From assembly GCF_033958435.1 (NCBI RefSeq), contig NC_134167.1, forward strand, positions 6,096,001-6,160,000: a stretch of 64,000 nucleotides of DNA, in the 5' to 3' direction. This DNA is from Carettochelys insculpta. Lineage: Eukaryota; Chordata; Testudines; Carettochelyidae. Below are positions 22,840 to 34,115 of this stretch, in pieces (position 1 is the first letter of the stretch; every line of letters begins with the position of its first letter). Both the position numbers and the translations under genes were made by a program. Under the pieces are notes generated by a model that was not told the origin of the DNA, did not search any database, and was given only the letters and a program-made list of their open reading frames with translations.

Positions 22840-23050
22840 AAGAACATAAGAATGGCCATACTAGGTCAGATCAAAGGTACGCCTAGCCCAATAGCCTGTC
22901 TGGACCCAGGCAAATGTCATGTGTCCCAGAGGGAATGATGAACAGAACAGGCAATCACTAAGTGACCCATTCTCAGCTTTTGGCAAGGACAGTAGGGATG
23001 ACATCCCTGCTCATCCTGGCTAATAGCCATTGATAGACTCAACCCCCCTA
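22840..23050 (-). mobile_element. CR1 LINE 3' end
   Basis: Begins in reverse with 'aagaacataagaatggccat' followed by 'ggtcagatcaaaggtacgcc' and later 'catccctgctcatcctggct', the standard CR1 3' region. 5' truncated. CA repeats follow near 23050-23062. Confidence 0.85.
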
Positions 23051-23063
23051 ACACACACACAAA

Positions 23064-24149
23064 ACACAAGCAGAGCATCCTATGTTTAACTGGATTTAAG
23101 AACAAGACATTTATCCTCTATGTGTCTGGTTTGATAACAGTCTCGCCCAATAGTTTTCTTTTAATGATGCCTTTATTTTGGGCTCAAACTACATGAGTCC
23201 ACATGTAGCCATGAAGCAACCTCATCCCCATGGTGGCCATGTGCTCTGTATGCAGGCTTGTTCAGTGACTTTCCAGGTACTTAGGGCTCCTGGCGTAACA
23301 ATAAGACTTTATAAACAAGTTTTGGATTGGTATTTTTAACATGGGATGGAGGGAAATCTCTGTTCTGCTGTGATGTTTTGATTTCCTGTGCTCTGCAGCC
23401 CACCCATGGCTTAGTATCAAAAGAAAAGAGGCCCACATCCTTGCTGATGTAGGGGAAGTGTAAAGGTCAGGCCATTTGCAAAGACTCAGAATGGACTCAT
23501 AATTTATTCTTTGGGAAATGAGTTGAGATGCCAAATACAGAAAACAGCCAATTAAATCCTGAATATGAGATTTAAAGACTTGTGACTGAACTCTTATTGA
23601 TGACAGAGATGATATCTCCAATGAACTATTCAGTGAGGGAGAGATGGAAAAAGGGATGTTGGGTTCTTCTCCTTTGGGATAAATAATGAGAGGTTGGGAG
23701 AATTTGTTCATAATAAATAACACAGAAGGGTTAATGTTACAAACAATTACTAGTAGATGTAGGATTTACTGTCATGGCAAATTTATTGAAATTAGAAGTT
23801 GAGCTGGATGGGAAATGAGTTGGCTGTCCCACGTTTTTGACTGTCCTAACCACTGAGCCATCCTTCTCATCATCATTGAATTTGAAAAACTGTCCATATA
23901 GAATTGTTAGGAAATCCTCAAAATATTTGCCATAGAGGATTTGTCTTTTGGTGTCATGAAAACTGTACTTTCAAGCAAAAAACAATCAGTTTTTCTGGTG
24001 TGTCTGTTTTAGACAAGAGTTGGACATGTGTTCCACATTATCATTTTTTTTGCATGTAGTGAAGGAATCTCAGCCTTTCCTGCCTGCTGTGGTATGCTAT
24101 TTACTTCAGCCTTAGCATTCAATGTATTTAAGGAGCGGAGGTGGGAACT
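23064..24149. other. No gene or repeat recognised
   Basis: AT-rich, unique-looking. The 153-codon frame at 23262-23723 (-) is the longest here, but it has no domain I recognise and no supporting context. Confidence 0.4.
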
Positions 24150-24345
24150 GGTGTTTGCAGCTCCACCACTGAGTGACTGTGACTTCGTGAAAACCTTTTA
24201 ACCTCTCTATGAAATGGCTATAATAATACTTCCCTCATTCACAGGAGAGGTTTGAGACTTAATTAATTAAGGGCTGAAAAGCACTTTAAGATTTCAAATG
24301 AGAGGAATACTGCAGAGCAAAGCATTAGTGCTATATTATTACAAA
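24150..24345 (+). repeat. MIR-like SINE
   Basis: Ordered MIR words: 'ccaccactgagtgactgtga', 'taacctctctatgaaatggc', 'ataataatacttccctcatt', then 'aagcactttaagattt'. Diverged fossil. Confidence 0.65.
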
Positions 24346-25304
24346 GGAAATACTGAAAACAACCTATGAGCAGTCATTGAAGTTCACTTCCATCTAGACT
24401 ATCCAAACCATGTTAGGTGAGGGTGAATGCTATGCCTACAGCTGCATGTTCTTATTTTGATGTGCTGCCTATGGTTTAGGTATTTATTAGCTATTTCATC
24501 TCTCTACCCTCCCAGTAATAATTGAAAATCTTAATATTGGACACAAACCATAATTCAATATCATCCCCAAACCAACTCTCAGAGGAAACTTCCTTCCAGC
24601 GCTGAATTTTCATAACGATTATAAATTAGCCAAGTTATTTACATCTTTCACTCTCACTTCATTTAATGATAGTCAAATAAAGCGTCCTCAAACTATTTTC
24701 TCTAATGTTTGATTTTCTTGGTATAATTATGCCCCGGAGGGTGGGTTCTTTATACTCTGTCTACAGCAATTGATGAATGCAAAAAGGACAAGGGAGGAAA
24801 TAAACAAGAACACTTGATCCTGGGATTTTATTTTCCAAAGGAAATCAAATCCCACATGAATAAACTGCTATTGCACGATTCTCTGCTTCAGTGGACCTGC
24901 TATTTTGTCATACATCAGGCTAAAATCTTGACGCTGCAAAGACGGCAGGCAAATTTTCCAGTTTTTGATGGCTACTCTCTAGTCCCTCAAGGTCAAAAAT
25001 AAAAATGACACAGATTTCCTTATGTATACTTATGCCTAAATTTCTCAGCAGCAAAATTAATTGCAGCCATGTTAGCATGACATGTCGACCTCTGCTTAAT
25101 TTTTTTGATCCATGTGTTTTAAAAGATGCCATGAAAAGCTGCCTTTTGATGTCTTTATTAAACTAAAATAAAAATCCATAGACTATAAAATTAATTAGCA
25201 AATTATTAGTATAATGCTGGAGACTAACTGAAGAGGATCAATTTCATCCTAAATGGCAATTTTTTTTCTTCATTCAAAATCACAACCCTGGTTTCCTATG
25301 AATT
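24346..25304. other. No gene or repeat recognised
   Basis: AT-rich unique-looking sequence. Frames at 24814-25002 and 24920-25132 are unsupported. Confidence 0.4.
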
Positions 25305-25687
25305 GTAACAGAGAGGGTAGCCATGTTAGTCTGTACTCCACCAAAACAAAGCAGCAGAAATGTGGTACTTTAAAGACTAACAAAATTATTTATTCAGTGA
25401 TGAGTTCTCATGGGACAGACCCACTTTATCAGATCAATTTCATTTCCAATACAGACTGACATAAGTACAGAAGACAAAAAAAATTGCAATAAAAACTGAC
25501 AAATCAAATAGGATTGAAAGAAGAGGGTGAGAGGTGAGGGGATGCTAATTGTCCTGTCTGAGATAATTATGAGCATCAAAGAAAGGGAAGCAGTCCTTGT
25601 AATGTGTGAGGTAATTGATGTCTTTGTTCATACCACGTGTTAATAGGTTGAATTTGAATATGTACTCTAACTCACAAATCTCTCACT

Positions 25688-26128
25688 CTAATCTGTTGCT
25701 AAATTCTTTGTGTTCAGGGCACAAATTCTCAGGTCCTTAACAAAATGGCCCACTCCATTGAAGTGTTCACTGACCAGCTTATGTGTATTGCGTTTCTTGA
25801 TGTCTGCTCTGTGTCTATTTATTCTTTGGTGAAGGTTTTGCCCAGTCTGTCCAATGTACATAGTGTCAGGACGTTGTTGGCACATAATAGCATATATAAT
25901 ATTGCTGGAAGTGCATGAGAATGTGCCTTTGATCTTGTGAGTAACATGGTTGGGTCCAGTGATGGTATCCCCAGAATAAATATGTGGACAAAGTTGGCAG
26001 TGGGGTTTGTTGCAAGGAAAAGTTCCAAGGTTAGTATTACTGTGGTGTAGCCTGTGATTGCTGGTGAGAATCTTTCTCAGGTTAGGAGGTTGTTTGTAGG
26101 AAAGGATGGGCCTTCTGGAGTGTAGCAT
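25688..26128 (-). pseudogene. Penelope-like GIY-YIG endonuclease domain, broken protein
   Basis: A 146-codon frame holds the endonuclease part. The first half of the signature is IYAIMCQ (residues about 79-85), the second is YIGQTGQNL (about 95-103), and the conserved arginine-rich helix RINRHRADIKK follows. Downstream is the SEHFNGVGHFVKDLRI segment, which lines up with the plus-strand frame of the rearranged copy at 52883-53277. In intact family members this domain is fused to the reverse transcriptase and nicks DNA for target-primed integration. Here the frame is isolated from the RT part by a low-complexity tract and shifts, so it is not functional as it stands. Confidence 0.8.
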
Positions 26129-26271
26129 CCTGATCCAGAATAGGCTGCAAATTTTTAATGATGCATTTCAGGGGTTTGAGCTGGGAGCTATAGATGATTA
26201 GTGGTGTTCTGTTGTTGATCTTCTTGGGCCAATCTTGAAGTAGCTGGTTTCTGGGTATTCGTCTGGCCCTG

Positions 26272-26547
26272 TCAATTAGTGGGTTTTTTTTTTGTTGTTT
26301 TTTTTTTTACTTCTCCTGGTGGGTAATGCATTTTTATAAATGCTTGGTAGAGGTCTTGTAATTTTTGGTCTCTGTCAGTAGGATCAGAGCAGACATGATT
26401 GTATCTAAAGGCTTGACTGTAAACAATAGCTTGTGTGGTGTGAGCTGGATGGAAGCTAGAGGCATGTAGGTAGGTGTAGCAGTCAGTTGGTTTCCGGTAG
26501 AGGGTGGTATCTATGTGGCCATCGGTGATTTGTATTGTGGTATCCAA
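26272..26547 (-). pseudogene. Penelope-like reverse transcriptase, C-terminal part, frame-broken
   Basis: A 91-codon frame with IDTTLYRKPTDCYTYLHASS, the conserved block after the RT active site (thumb region), followed by SQAFRYNHVCSD. The lysine-rich end KKKTTKKKP is encoded by the T-rich tract at 26281-26308 and is probably a slippage artefact. The active-site YIDD lies upstream in another frame (26658-26669), so at least one frameshift separates them. Confidence 0.8.
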
Positions 26548-26850
26548 GAAATGTATTTCTTGTGTAGAATAGTGAGATTGATGGAAGAAGGCAGGTTGTT
26601 AAAATCTCCATGGAATTCTTCCAGAGTCTCTCTACCATGGGTCCAAATGATAAAGATGTCATCGATGTAGTGTAAGTAAAGGAGGGGTAACAGGGAACGA
26701 GCGCTAAGGAATCATTGTTCTAAGTCAGCCATAAAAATGCTAGAATACTGTGGGGCCATGCAGGTGCCCACATGAGTGCTGCTAATCTGGAAGTATAAAT
26801 TGTTCCCAGATTGGAAATAATTTGTTTCCTTTGAATTAGTCCCAGTAACT

Positions 26851-27501
26851 TTCATGTTAAATTGTCCCTTCATTTTCAACCAGAAACATTATTCTTCCCC
26901 AAAATCCTTGTATAGTGTCAGTAACAAATAACAGTTGATGCATTTATATTGGCTGTCAGTGTCGTGGATAAAGTGATCATTTGTTTTGTCTTTGCAAAGT
27001 GAGGGCAAAGATATTGGCAAAACTGAATTCTTCATTTTTTTGGGCCCTGCTTCATTAAAATGCCTAAGTTCATAGGCAGCTTTAAGCATAAGTGCTGTGC
27101 TGCATAGGGGAGCTTTCCTGGACCAAGAACATACATAGGTGAAAGCATCTTACTCCCACATGGCACCTTACAGCAGCACTAGTCCACACGTCTGTGCTCA
27201 CTTGGTTCAGCTGCTCTGACGCAAGTGCACTATTGCAGTAAAGTGTGATGTGCTCAGGAGAGCATCTCACACCAACACAGCATAAAGCAGGCACAGATTT
27301 TAGTCCATGTTACTTGGGAAGTGAAGGGGAGTGGCTGTTTCACACCCTTGAGCAATGGTACTTTGACTTAAGTGGTAATGTAGAGAAGCACTGAGTGATG
27401 ACATGAAAAACACGTGGAAGTGGAAAACCATACCCAAGATTTTAAAGAGCTCTGAGTTTCCCACAGTCCTATAAAGTTTGTTTATAGCCACTTCTCTTGG
27501 C
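26851..27501. other. No gene recognised
   Basis: Unique-looking sequence past the 5' break of the Penelope copy. Small frames 26889-27089, 27082-27294 and 27300-27491 (all minus) are unsupported. Confidence 0.4.
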
Positions 27502-27684
27502 CCTCAGTGTTCTGTGCTGTTATTTAACTCTAATTTTCCCCTAAATGTCTCGTAGAGCCCAATAAACAGATGAGATATTGGTAATGCTGCTAGAAAACAT
27601 TGACCTCCTATAGTCAGGCAAATTCTGTCATCCAGCACTGGTCAGGTCCTGAGGATGCCAGAGTAGAAAGGTTCAACCTGTACA
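27502..27684. mobile_element. AGGTTGAACCTC-family element, right part
   Basis: 'cctaaatgtctcgtagagcc', 'ggtaatgctgctagaaaaca', 'ggtcaggtcctgaggatgcc' and the end 'aaaggttcaacctgta' match the right part of the element at 4050-5193. The left end is absent. Confidence 0.65.
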
Positions 27685-28610
27685 ACTTAATACATTATTG
27701 TTATTGACTATTAAATATCTTTCAGAGCCACTTTATAAATTCTCTATGCCTCTTGCCACACCTAGAATTTCAGAGATATATTTTGACTTCTCTTCAGCTT
27801 TTTATTGCTCTAAGGGGCTTCGTTAAAATTAAATGGAAAATAATTATCAATATTTTAAAAATCTCATTATACTCTTTCTTTTCCTCAGAGAAGTGATGTA
27901 CAGAACAATAATTAAATGTCAGGGAATGAGTCAAAAATGAGAAACCGATATTTGATAGTATTTTTATAAACAGACCAAATGAGTCCACAGAGAGCTGGAA
28001 ACTATTGATGTTTCCAAAAAACAAAAACAAAAAAAAACCTCCATAAAAAAAGCCCCAGGGAAGAGATTACTTTATTGAATATAAGTACAGGAGCCAGATT
28101 AAGGAGGATTTTAATATACTCAGAAGTGCTTTTTTGCTTGTTTATAATGAAGGACCTTTGGTTCTGGGGTTTGGAACACTAAGGAACGGCTTCCCACCAG
28201 CCATTGTTGTTTCTAAAATCAGGGTGATTACTGCCCATTTTAAAATCCCAACTTGAAATCTGACAAATGGTGGTTCCTCACACATGCTGTGAACTGAAGA
28301 ATTAAGGGGGTTGGAGATGTCTGTCTGGAGATGAGCAATGTGGGGAGAGTCATGCCTGGAACAGATGCTGCCTAACCGTGGGGAATAAGCTGAAAGCACC
28401 TGGGGCCGGGGTGTGACTGTATTTTATAAAGATATTGGCAATGTGGTGAATTAGGCTCTTGGACATGTCATCTGAAGTGGCTCAGATACCTTGGTGATGG
28501 ACACAGTATAAAAATCTGAACAGCACAGCAGACTCTCCCTCCCTTCTCTTATGGCTTAATAATGAGAGAATTCGACTGAGACTGGGAGCCAGGGAGGGTG
28601 TTTGTTCTAC
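27685..28610. other. No gene or repeat recognised
   Basis: AT-rich, unique-looking, A-run near 28020-28050. The frame at 28142-28399 (-) is unsupported. Confidence 0.4.
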
Positions 28611-29073
28611 AGGTTGCATCTCCCTCATCTGGCACCATCAGGACCTGACAAGTCCCAAATAAGGGAATCTGCTGGACAAAAGGAGCTCCCTTGCCTTTGG
28701 TGCCCTCCAACCTCCAGCCCCAGCAGCCTCTTTGTGTCTGGCCCCTGGTCCCTGCTGAGCTGGTGCTACTGGCCCTGTCCTGCATGGCTGCAGCTCCAAG
28801 CCCTACCAGGCTGCTGGCACAAGCCTCACCCAGGAAGCCTGCTCCAGCCTCAGCTGGGCTGCTGGCACAAGCCCCACCTGGGGAGAAGGCTCCAGGGACA
28901 CAAGCCCTCAGCTGCCTCTGCACAGAGCTGCCAGCCTCCCTGTCACTGGGCTCCCACCCCACAGGGCTCCAAGCTCCAGCCCTTCTCTGAGAAGCCTCCT
29001 AGCTGTGGCTATCTGATCCAGTAACATGTGGTCGTGCCAGACCACAAAATTCTGGTTTTGGGAGGTGCAACCT
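28611..29073. mobile_element. AGGTTGAACCTC-related element with GC-rich interior
   Basis: Left end 'aggttgcatctccctcatct' and right end 'gggaggtgcaacct' are inverted. The outer words ('ggcaccatcaggacctgaca') are those of the 4050 family, but the interior is a GC-rich stretch with recurring 'gctgctggcacaagcc', about 50-60 bp apart. The frames 28549-28962, 28602-29024 and 28691-28990 on both strands come from this composition. Confidence 0.6.
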
Positions 29074-29084
29074 ATATTCACTTC

Positions 29085-29235
29085 TCAGCTATCGGGCAGT
29101 TTCTTTGCCTCTGTGTGTGTCTCAGTTTCTTCATTTGTAAAATGTGGAGGTAAAGAGATCAGTTCTTCTTTTGTAACATGCTTTGTGATGTATTAAGGAA
29201 TAGAGCTCTGTACGAGAGTGTGCTAAGTGTTGTTT
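29085..29235 (+). repeat. MIR-like SINE 3' part
   Basis: 'gtgtctcagtttcttcattt' followed by 'gtaaaatgtggaggtaaaga' and 'acatgctttgtgatgtatta'. Diverged MIR. Confidence 0.5.
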
Positions 29236-30149
29236 TCCTTCTAACTTAGTCTTCTCTATTGCGGTAACATAACTAGACCCTTTTGCATCTTCAGTGGGGT
29301 TCAAGCCATTGCACTTTAGTGCTAGAAACAAACTGCTTCAGCTACAGCACTATAAAGACTTTATTCAGTAAAGCAAATGAATATATGCTTGTTTGTTTCT
29401 AATTAGGATAGGGTTAAGGTAAAGTGTAACCCTAAATAGGGATGTTCCCCTGGAAGCAGAAGCTGAGGAAGACTAATCTTTTATATGAACCAGCCACCAG
29501 AAAGGGAGGAAGATCCATGCTATTGTGACATACTACGTTATGGGGAACAGTGGCATAGATTTTTATGGTCCATGCTCTTAAAGAAAATACCTGACTTCTT
29601 TCCAACTTTGTATCTCATCATAGTTAAATCTCTTCACGTTACTGAATCCATCTGGCATTCCTCATGTAGATACATTTCCCATTTAGTTACATGGCTGCTG
29701 ACATGCATCCCACAAGTGTAGTCTGCAAGCACGTACGTCTTCATATGTGAAACTCCTTAAGTACAGCTAAGATGCACATTTTAAATCATGAGAATAATTA
29801 ACAACTGGAACAACTTATCTCCATTTGTGATGGATTTTCCATCATCTGAAGTCTTTAAATCATGACACCATGTCTCTCTAAAAGGTACACTCTAGCTCAA
29901 AAAGAAGGTATGGGCAGATGCAGAAATTAGAGTGAGGTGCTTTAATGTAAGTCATACAGGATGTCAGAATATATCAGCATTGTACCTTCTGTCTTTAATA
30001 TTTAGGACTCTGAAAAATGTACATAAGTCATATGTAAAGAATTCACATATTCTGTCCTCCCAATTTGTATAGGTGTATCTGCCTGAGATGGCTAGTGAAG
30101 ATTTCTTTCTTTCTTAAATGGTATTGAGTCACTTAACTATTTCAAGGCT
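29236..30149. other. No gene or repeat recognised
   Basis: AT-rich, unique-looking. No supported frame. Confidence 0.4.
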
Positions 30150-30164
30150 AGCTTTACATACATA

Positions 30165-31045
30165 CTTTATGGCAGGCCCAGACCAGCTGGCTGGAGTAGT
30201 CTGGCCTTAATGGGGACCAAGAAAGTGGATGGGTGCAAGCCGGCTGCAGTTATAAGACCTCCCTTACAGGGGGAGATCCACTAAACCGGGGACCCCAAAT
30301 AAATATGGGCAACAACTTTAAAAAAAAATAAAATAAAGGCATGGAGGTCATAGAGACAAAATGAGGGAGCCAGAAGGGGATGCCAAACAGAGAGCCCAGT
30401 GGAGTAGTCTGGCTGGAAGTAAATAGACTGGCCATTTGATGAACAGTTGTCTGTTCCTGGAGAGACCAGGGCAGGGCAACTCCAGAGCAATCAGGAGTGT
30501 AGTAGAACCAGTTAATTCAGGCAGACACCATAAAGCACCTGAAGCTAATTAAGAACTTGGCTAAACAGAACACCTGCAACCTATTAAGAACCTGCTGGCA
30601 CTGGTCTAAAAGGCTCCTCTTCAGGGAGGGTGGTGCTCTAGGGCCTTGGAGTAAGGTGGAGCATTGTTGAAGAGCTGGTTGGATGAGTGTGGTCAGGCAG
30701 CAGGAAGAAGGTGCTGGGAAGGGCCACAGCTCTGGGAGAAGGGAAAAAAATTACCTATTGCTGCTGCCAATAGGGTCCCTGGGCTGCAAGTTGCAGTAGA
30801 GGACAAGCATGGGTTCCCCAGATCCTCCCCACATCACCACGGGAACACTCCATGAGAGGGAAGGTGGATACTAAGAGGGGTTCTTACACCAAACCCATTG
30901 ACAGGTGTACGATGAAGGCAGCTCTGTGACCCTTGCCGCCAGAAAGGGGGAGAGGCTATATTGCAAGTCACAATGAGCCTCTGAGGCAATCCCTAAGTAC
31001 CTAGAAGGGCAGGACCCTCGAGGCAAATCCAGAGCCCTGCCACAG
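30165..31045. repeat. Possible degraded retroelement (LTR-type) block
   Basis: A 0.9-kb block richer in G and C than its flanks, with internally recurring 'ggagtagtctggc' (about 30196 and 30402) and words such as 'gacccttgccgccagaaagg' that I associate with dispersed turtle sequences, possibly an LTR-type element. No gag or pol frame, no TIR and no clear terminal repeat is visible, so the class is not established. Confidence 0.25.
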
Positions 31046-31330
31046 ACCATGCTTAGCTATTGTAAGCTCATTGGCTCTTTCAATTCTAAAAAATTATCAG
31101 ATATTTGATAGCTGGAACCTCTGAGGCATGATTTAGTGTGTCAGATGCTTAGAGATGATGTCAAGGTATTACATCATAGAGACTAACACTAGACTATTAT
31201 TTCTATATAGTGGGCAGTGTGGGTTTATGCATTGAATGGGAAATAAGAAGAGGTGCTTAATAGAAGAAATAAATACTATTATGAATATTCTACCAGGGCT
31301 TCATTGTCCTGGGTGCTGTAAAAACACATA

Positions 31331-31741
31331 GCGTGCGCCTACACTTGCATTCCTCTTTTGAAAGAGGTACACAAATGAGGTAAACCAAAAATGCAAATGA
31401 GGTATAAATTTGCATATTTGACACCTTATTTGCGTATACTATTTCAAAAGAGCTTCTTTCGAAAGAAGACAGCCAGTGTAGACACTCCTCTTTTGAAAGT
31501 AAACCCCATCTTCGAAAGAATCCTTCTTCCCATTAAATAAAGGGAAGAAGGATTCTTTCAAAGATGGGTTAACTTTCAAAAGACCAGCGTCTACACTGGC
31601 TTTCTTCTTTGAAAAGAAGCTCTTTTGAAATTATAATATGCAAATGAGGTGTAAAATATGCAAATTAGACCTCATTTGCATTTTTTGTTTTCCTCATTTA
31701 TGTACCACTTTTGAAAGAGGAATGAAAGTGTAGACACACCC
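31331..31741. mobile_element. Fold-back inverted-repeat element, 411 bp
   Basis: Nearly palindromic: the left side ('ttgcattcctcttttgaaag', then 'cttctttcgaaagaag') is mirrored on the right ('cttttgaaagaggaatgaaa'). Flanking ATA duplication at 31328-31330 and 31742-31744. The outer words 'cctacacttgca' and 'gtgtagacacaccc' are of the GTCTACAC type. It would fold into a long hairpin of up to about 200 bp per arm. A related element lies at 48283-48661. Confidence 0.75.
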
Positions 31742-31789
31742 ATAATGAAAAACATTCTTTGTCCTAGGACTAAACAAGAGGGACAAAGG

Positions 31790-31895
31790 TAGGAGAGGTA
31801 GTGGACTTAGAGAGACTTGCCTGCAGTTGCACAGCTAGTCAGTGAAGGAAATATAAATAGAACTAGCAGTTCTGACTCCGCATCAGATTGCAGAA
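31790..31895 (-). repeat. MIR-like SINE (reverse)
   Basis: 'cagttgcacagctagtcagt' and 'aatagaactagcagttctga' give the reverse-strand MIR order. Confidence 0.55.
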
Positions 31896-32994
31896 TGGGA
31901 AATTAATTATGCTATACAGTAAGACTTATTATAAGTTAATAAAGATGAGCATGAATATGAGAAAAAGTAAGGCACAATTACTGTAATAACAGTGTCAAAA
32001 GAAGATCAGAATGTGGAAAAAAAAAGAAAATTAAATAAAAATAGCGTTCATGTTTAAAATAATTAAAAAATCAGATCCTCTCCTCCAAAAATACAAAATA
32101 AAATATCCAATAGGAAAAAACATGTAGAAGGCAATACATGAAAAAAATAAGTAACAATGAAAACATCAAAGTCATAAAAAACAGCACAGGAAGAACCAAA
32201 GGGGTTGAATGAAATGTAGTATATTTTTAAAAGTCCGCTCATGGAAGACAAAAAAAGAGAGAGAAAGGGGCAGGGGAGGAAAGAAGGGAGAGGAAAAAAA
32301 ATGAACAGTCAAAGGCAGACACAAGAAAAAAATTGAGGAAGCGTGAAAGAAAAAAGGGGTGAAACACAGGTGTATGTGTTACATACATTAAATGATTGCG
32401 GGGGTTGGAGGAGTTCCTCAGCTGCAGCAGAACAATACTTGATGTACCTGAAAAATGAGGAGCCCCCCCTCCCCTACACACCCCTCGAACACAAGATTGT
32501 TTCCTCCTTCACACAAGTTGGAAAAGTCTCCAGGGTGCTGTAAATTGTGCTGGCTGGTAGTAGCCCTGCAGAGACCAATCTGTTCATGGATATTACTCAA
32601 CCCAATGTGCCCCAGGCATGCTCTCATCATGTCCTCTTAGCTTGGAATGACGGGGTGATGTAGAACTAACTGTACAACAGCCAAGAATTATTCCACGCTG
32701 GGGAACTACTCAGCTGCCCACTTACGGAAGCCTTAAGTATCGTTTGCTCTGCTGAAGCAGCTTAAAGAGAGCCTGACTCCCACTGATTTCAGCAGACGGT
32801 GTATTGGGCCTATGGTGATGACAAAGGTCTAGGTTGGTATTTCTTACCAAATGCCACTGACTCTGACAAACCTTTTGTCATGTCCCAACAAAGTTGTCTT
32901 ATGAATTTGGGGCAGGATTCTAGTTGAACGTGTAGCCAGTGGCTCAGGTCAGTTCACAATATAACTATAAAATCTCCCCAAGACTCCAATTAAA
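31896..32994. other. No gene or repeat recognised
   Basis: A/G-rich from about 31990 to 32350. The overlapping frames near 32239-32640 on both strands are low-complexity or chance. Confidence 0.4.
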
Positions 32995-33115
32995 TTTGTT
33001 TTATTATTGATTATTGTGACCACTATTTATTTTATCCGTTGAGTGCTGAAGAAGATAAGAACTGTAGATGGTTCCAGCTCTGAAGAGTTTAGAATCTAAA
33101 TGACATACATAATTC
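32995..33115 (-). repeat. L2-like 3' tail fragment
   Basis: 'gttgagtgctgaagaagata' and 'agctctgaagagtttagaat' resemble the reverse strand of the L2 3' tail. A diverged and short piece. Confidence 0.4.
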
Positions 33116-33378
33116 TGTAATGTAGTATTATCCTGACAGATGTTCTGCACTCTTAAGGGCTCCAGTCTACATAGGAAAATAAGAATGTAAGGATCTGATT
33201 AATTATACCACATACTTTAATTACCCTAATTATTGTGTTGTAGTAAATTAGTATAGTAAGTAGATTTTTGTAATGAAGTTTTAAAAAATCCACACTCACA
33301 TTCTGCAATGCAATGAGCTGCCAATAGAGCACACTCAGTCTACTAATGGGGTCTCTGTATTGTATGAATGAAATAGAG

Positions 33379-34107
33379 CAGTGGTTTTCAACCAGTGTGC
33401 CGTGAGAACTGTCCAAGTGTGCCGTGAAATTCTGTCAATTTTCCCTTGCCGTGGCTTTTTGCAGAGCTACTGAGGGGTCGAAATGGATGACCCTGCACCA
33501 GATGATGCTCAAGCAGCAAGGCTGCCTGAGTCTCAGCTGGTGGGACGTTCATCAGTCTCAGGCCTCCCACCCCAGTGGCTCTTTGCAGAGCCACCTTGAA
33601 GGAAAATGCTGACCCCACAGGACACCATTTGTGCAAGGAGGCAACTGAAATGCTGCTTCTGAGCCTGAATGAGCTGGCAGGGAGCCTGCCCCCACTCCCT
33701 GCTGTGGCAAGAGAGGAGGAGGGCAGGAGCCTGTTGGAGCTGGGGCATAGTTTAAATGCCACATCCTGGTTCCAATGGGCTGGCGGGGTGGGGAGCTGCT
33801 TTCAGTGGTCACTCATTTACTCAACATCCCTAGCATGCCATTGAGCAGATTTTGAAAATGTCTGTGCTCACTGGTCAAGATTTTGTATTCTGTGGTAGAT
33901 TTGAAACATTAATGCATTTGATCCTTGTTTAGCTTGTTGTATGCACTGTTGTGTTGCAAAGCTCTCTAGTAAGACCCTAACCATAATAAATGTAAGTAAA
34001 TGTGACATTTTCTGAACAATCGATTCAGCTGAAAAAAAGTGGGTATGCCATGAAATTGTCTGTCTCACTGAAATGTGGTGTGGTACTGCAAAGGTTGGGA
34101 GCCACTG
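33379..34107. mobile_element. hAT-type non-autonomous element with perfect 8-bp duplication
   Basis: Left end 'cagtggttttcaaccagtgt' and right end 'aaaggttgggagccactg' are inverted. Both sides carry the identical octamer AAATAGAG (33371-33378 and 34108-34115), the target-site length of hAT elements. Total length 729 bp. The interior has several overlapping frames (33388-33762, 33533-33748, 33558-33812, 33575-33844) in both directions and none encodes a transposase motif. Confidence 0.85.
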
Positions 34108-34115
34108 AAATAGAG

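Larger units (their letters stand above)
25305..26850 (-). mobile_element. Penelope-like retroelement (RT + GIY-YIG), broken and 5'-truncated
   Basis: Penelope-like elements encode one protein with a reverse transcriptase and a C-terminal GIY-YIG endonuclease. Reading the minus strand from 26850 down, the frame starts in RT ('LYFQISSTHVGTCMAPQ'), reaches the active-site motif YIDDIFIIW at 26658-26669 (plus-strand 'gtcatcgatgta'), then shifts frame near 26560 into the piece IDTTLYRKPTDCYTYLHASS (26272-26547). A T/A-rich tract at about 26281-26308 breaks the link to the endonuclease. The endonuclease (25688-26128) has IYAIMCQ as the first and YIGQTGQ as the second half of GIY-YIG, followed by 'HQRINRHRADIKKRNTHKLV'. 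The 3' region ends at about 25305 with 'cagagagggtagccatgtta'. At least one in-frame stop and one frameshift make it dead. The 5' end beyond about 26850 is missing. This copy identifies the short repeats listed elsewhere as Penelope derivatives. Confidence 0.85.

Noticed and set aside
23262..23723. 153-codon minus-strand frame
   Set aside because: Longest frame in quiet sequence, but no motif, no splice context and no similarity that I can recognise.
28549..29024. Three long frames on both strands
   Set aside because: They fall within the inverted-repeat element 28611-29073 with a low-complexity GC-rich interior.
33388..33844. Frames of 71-124 codons as a gene
   Set aside because: They lie inside the hAT element and show no transposase motif; the element is non-autonomous.
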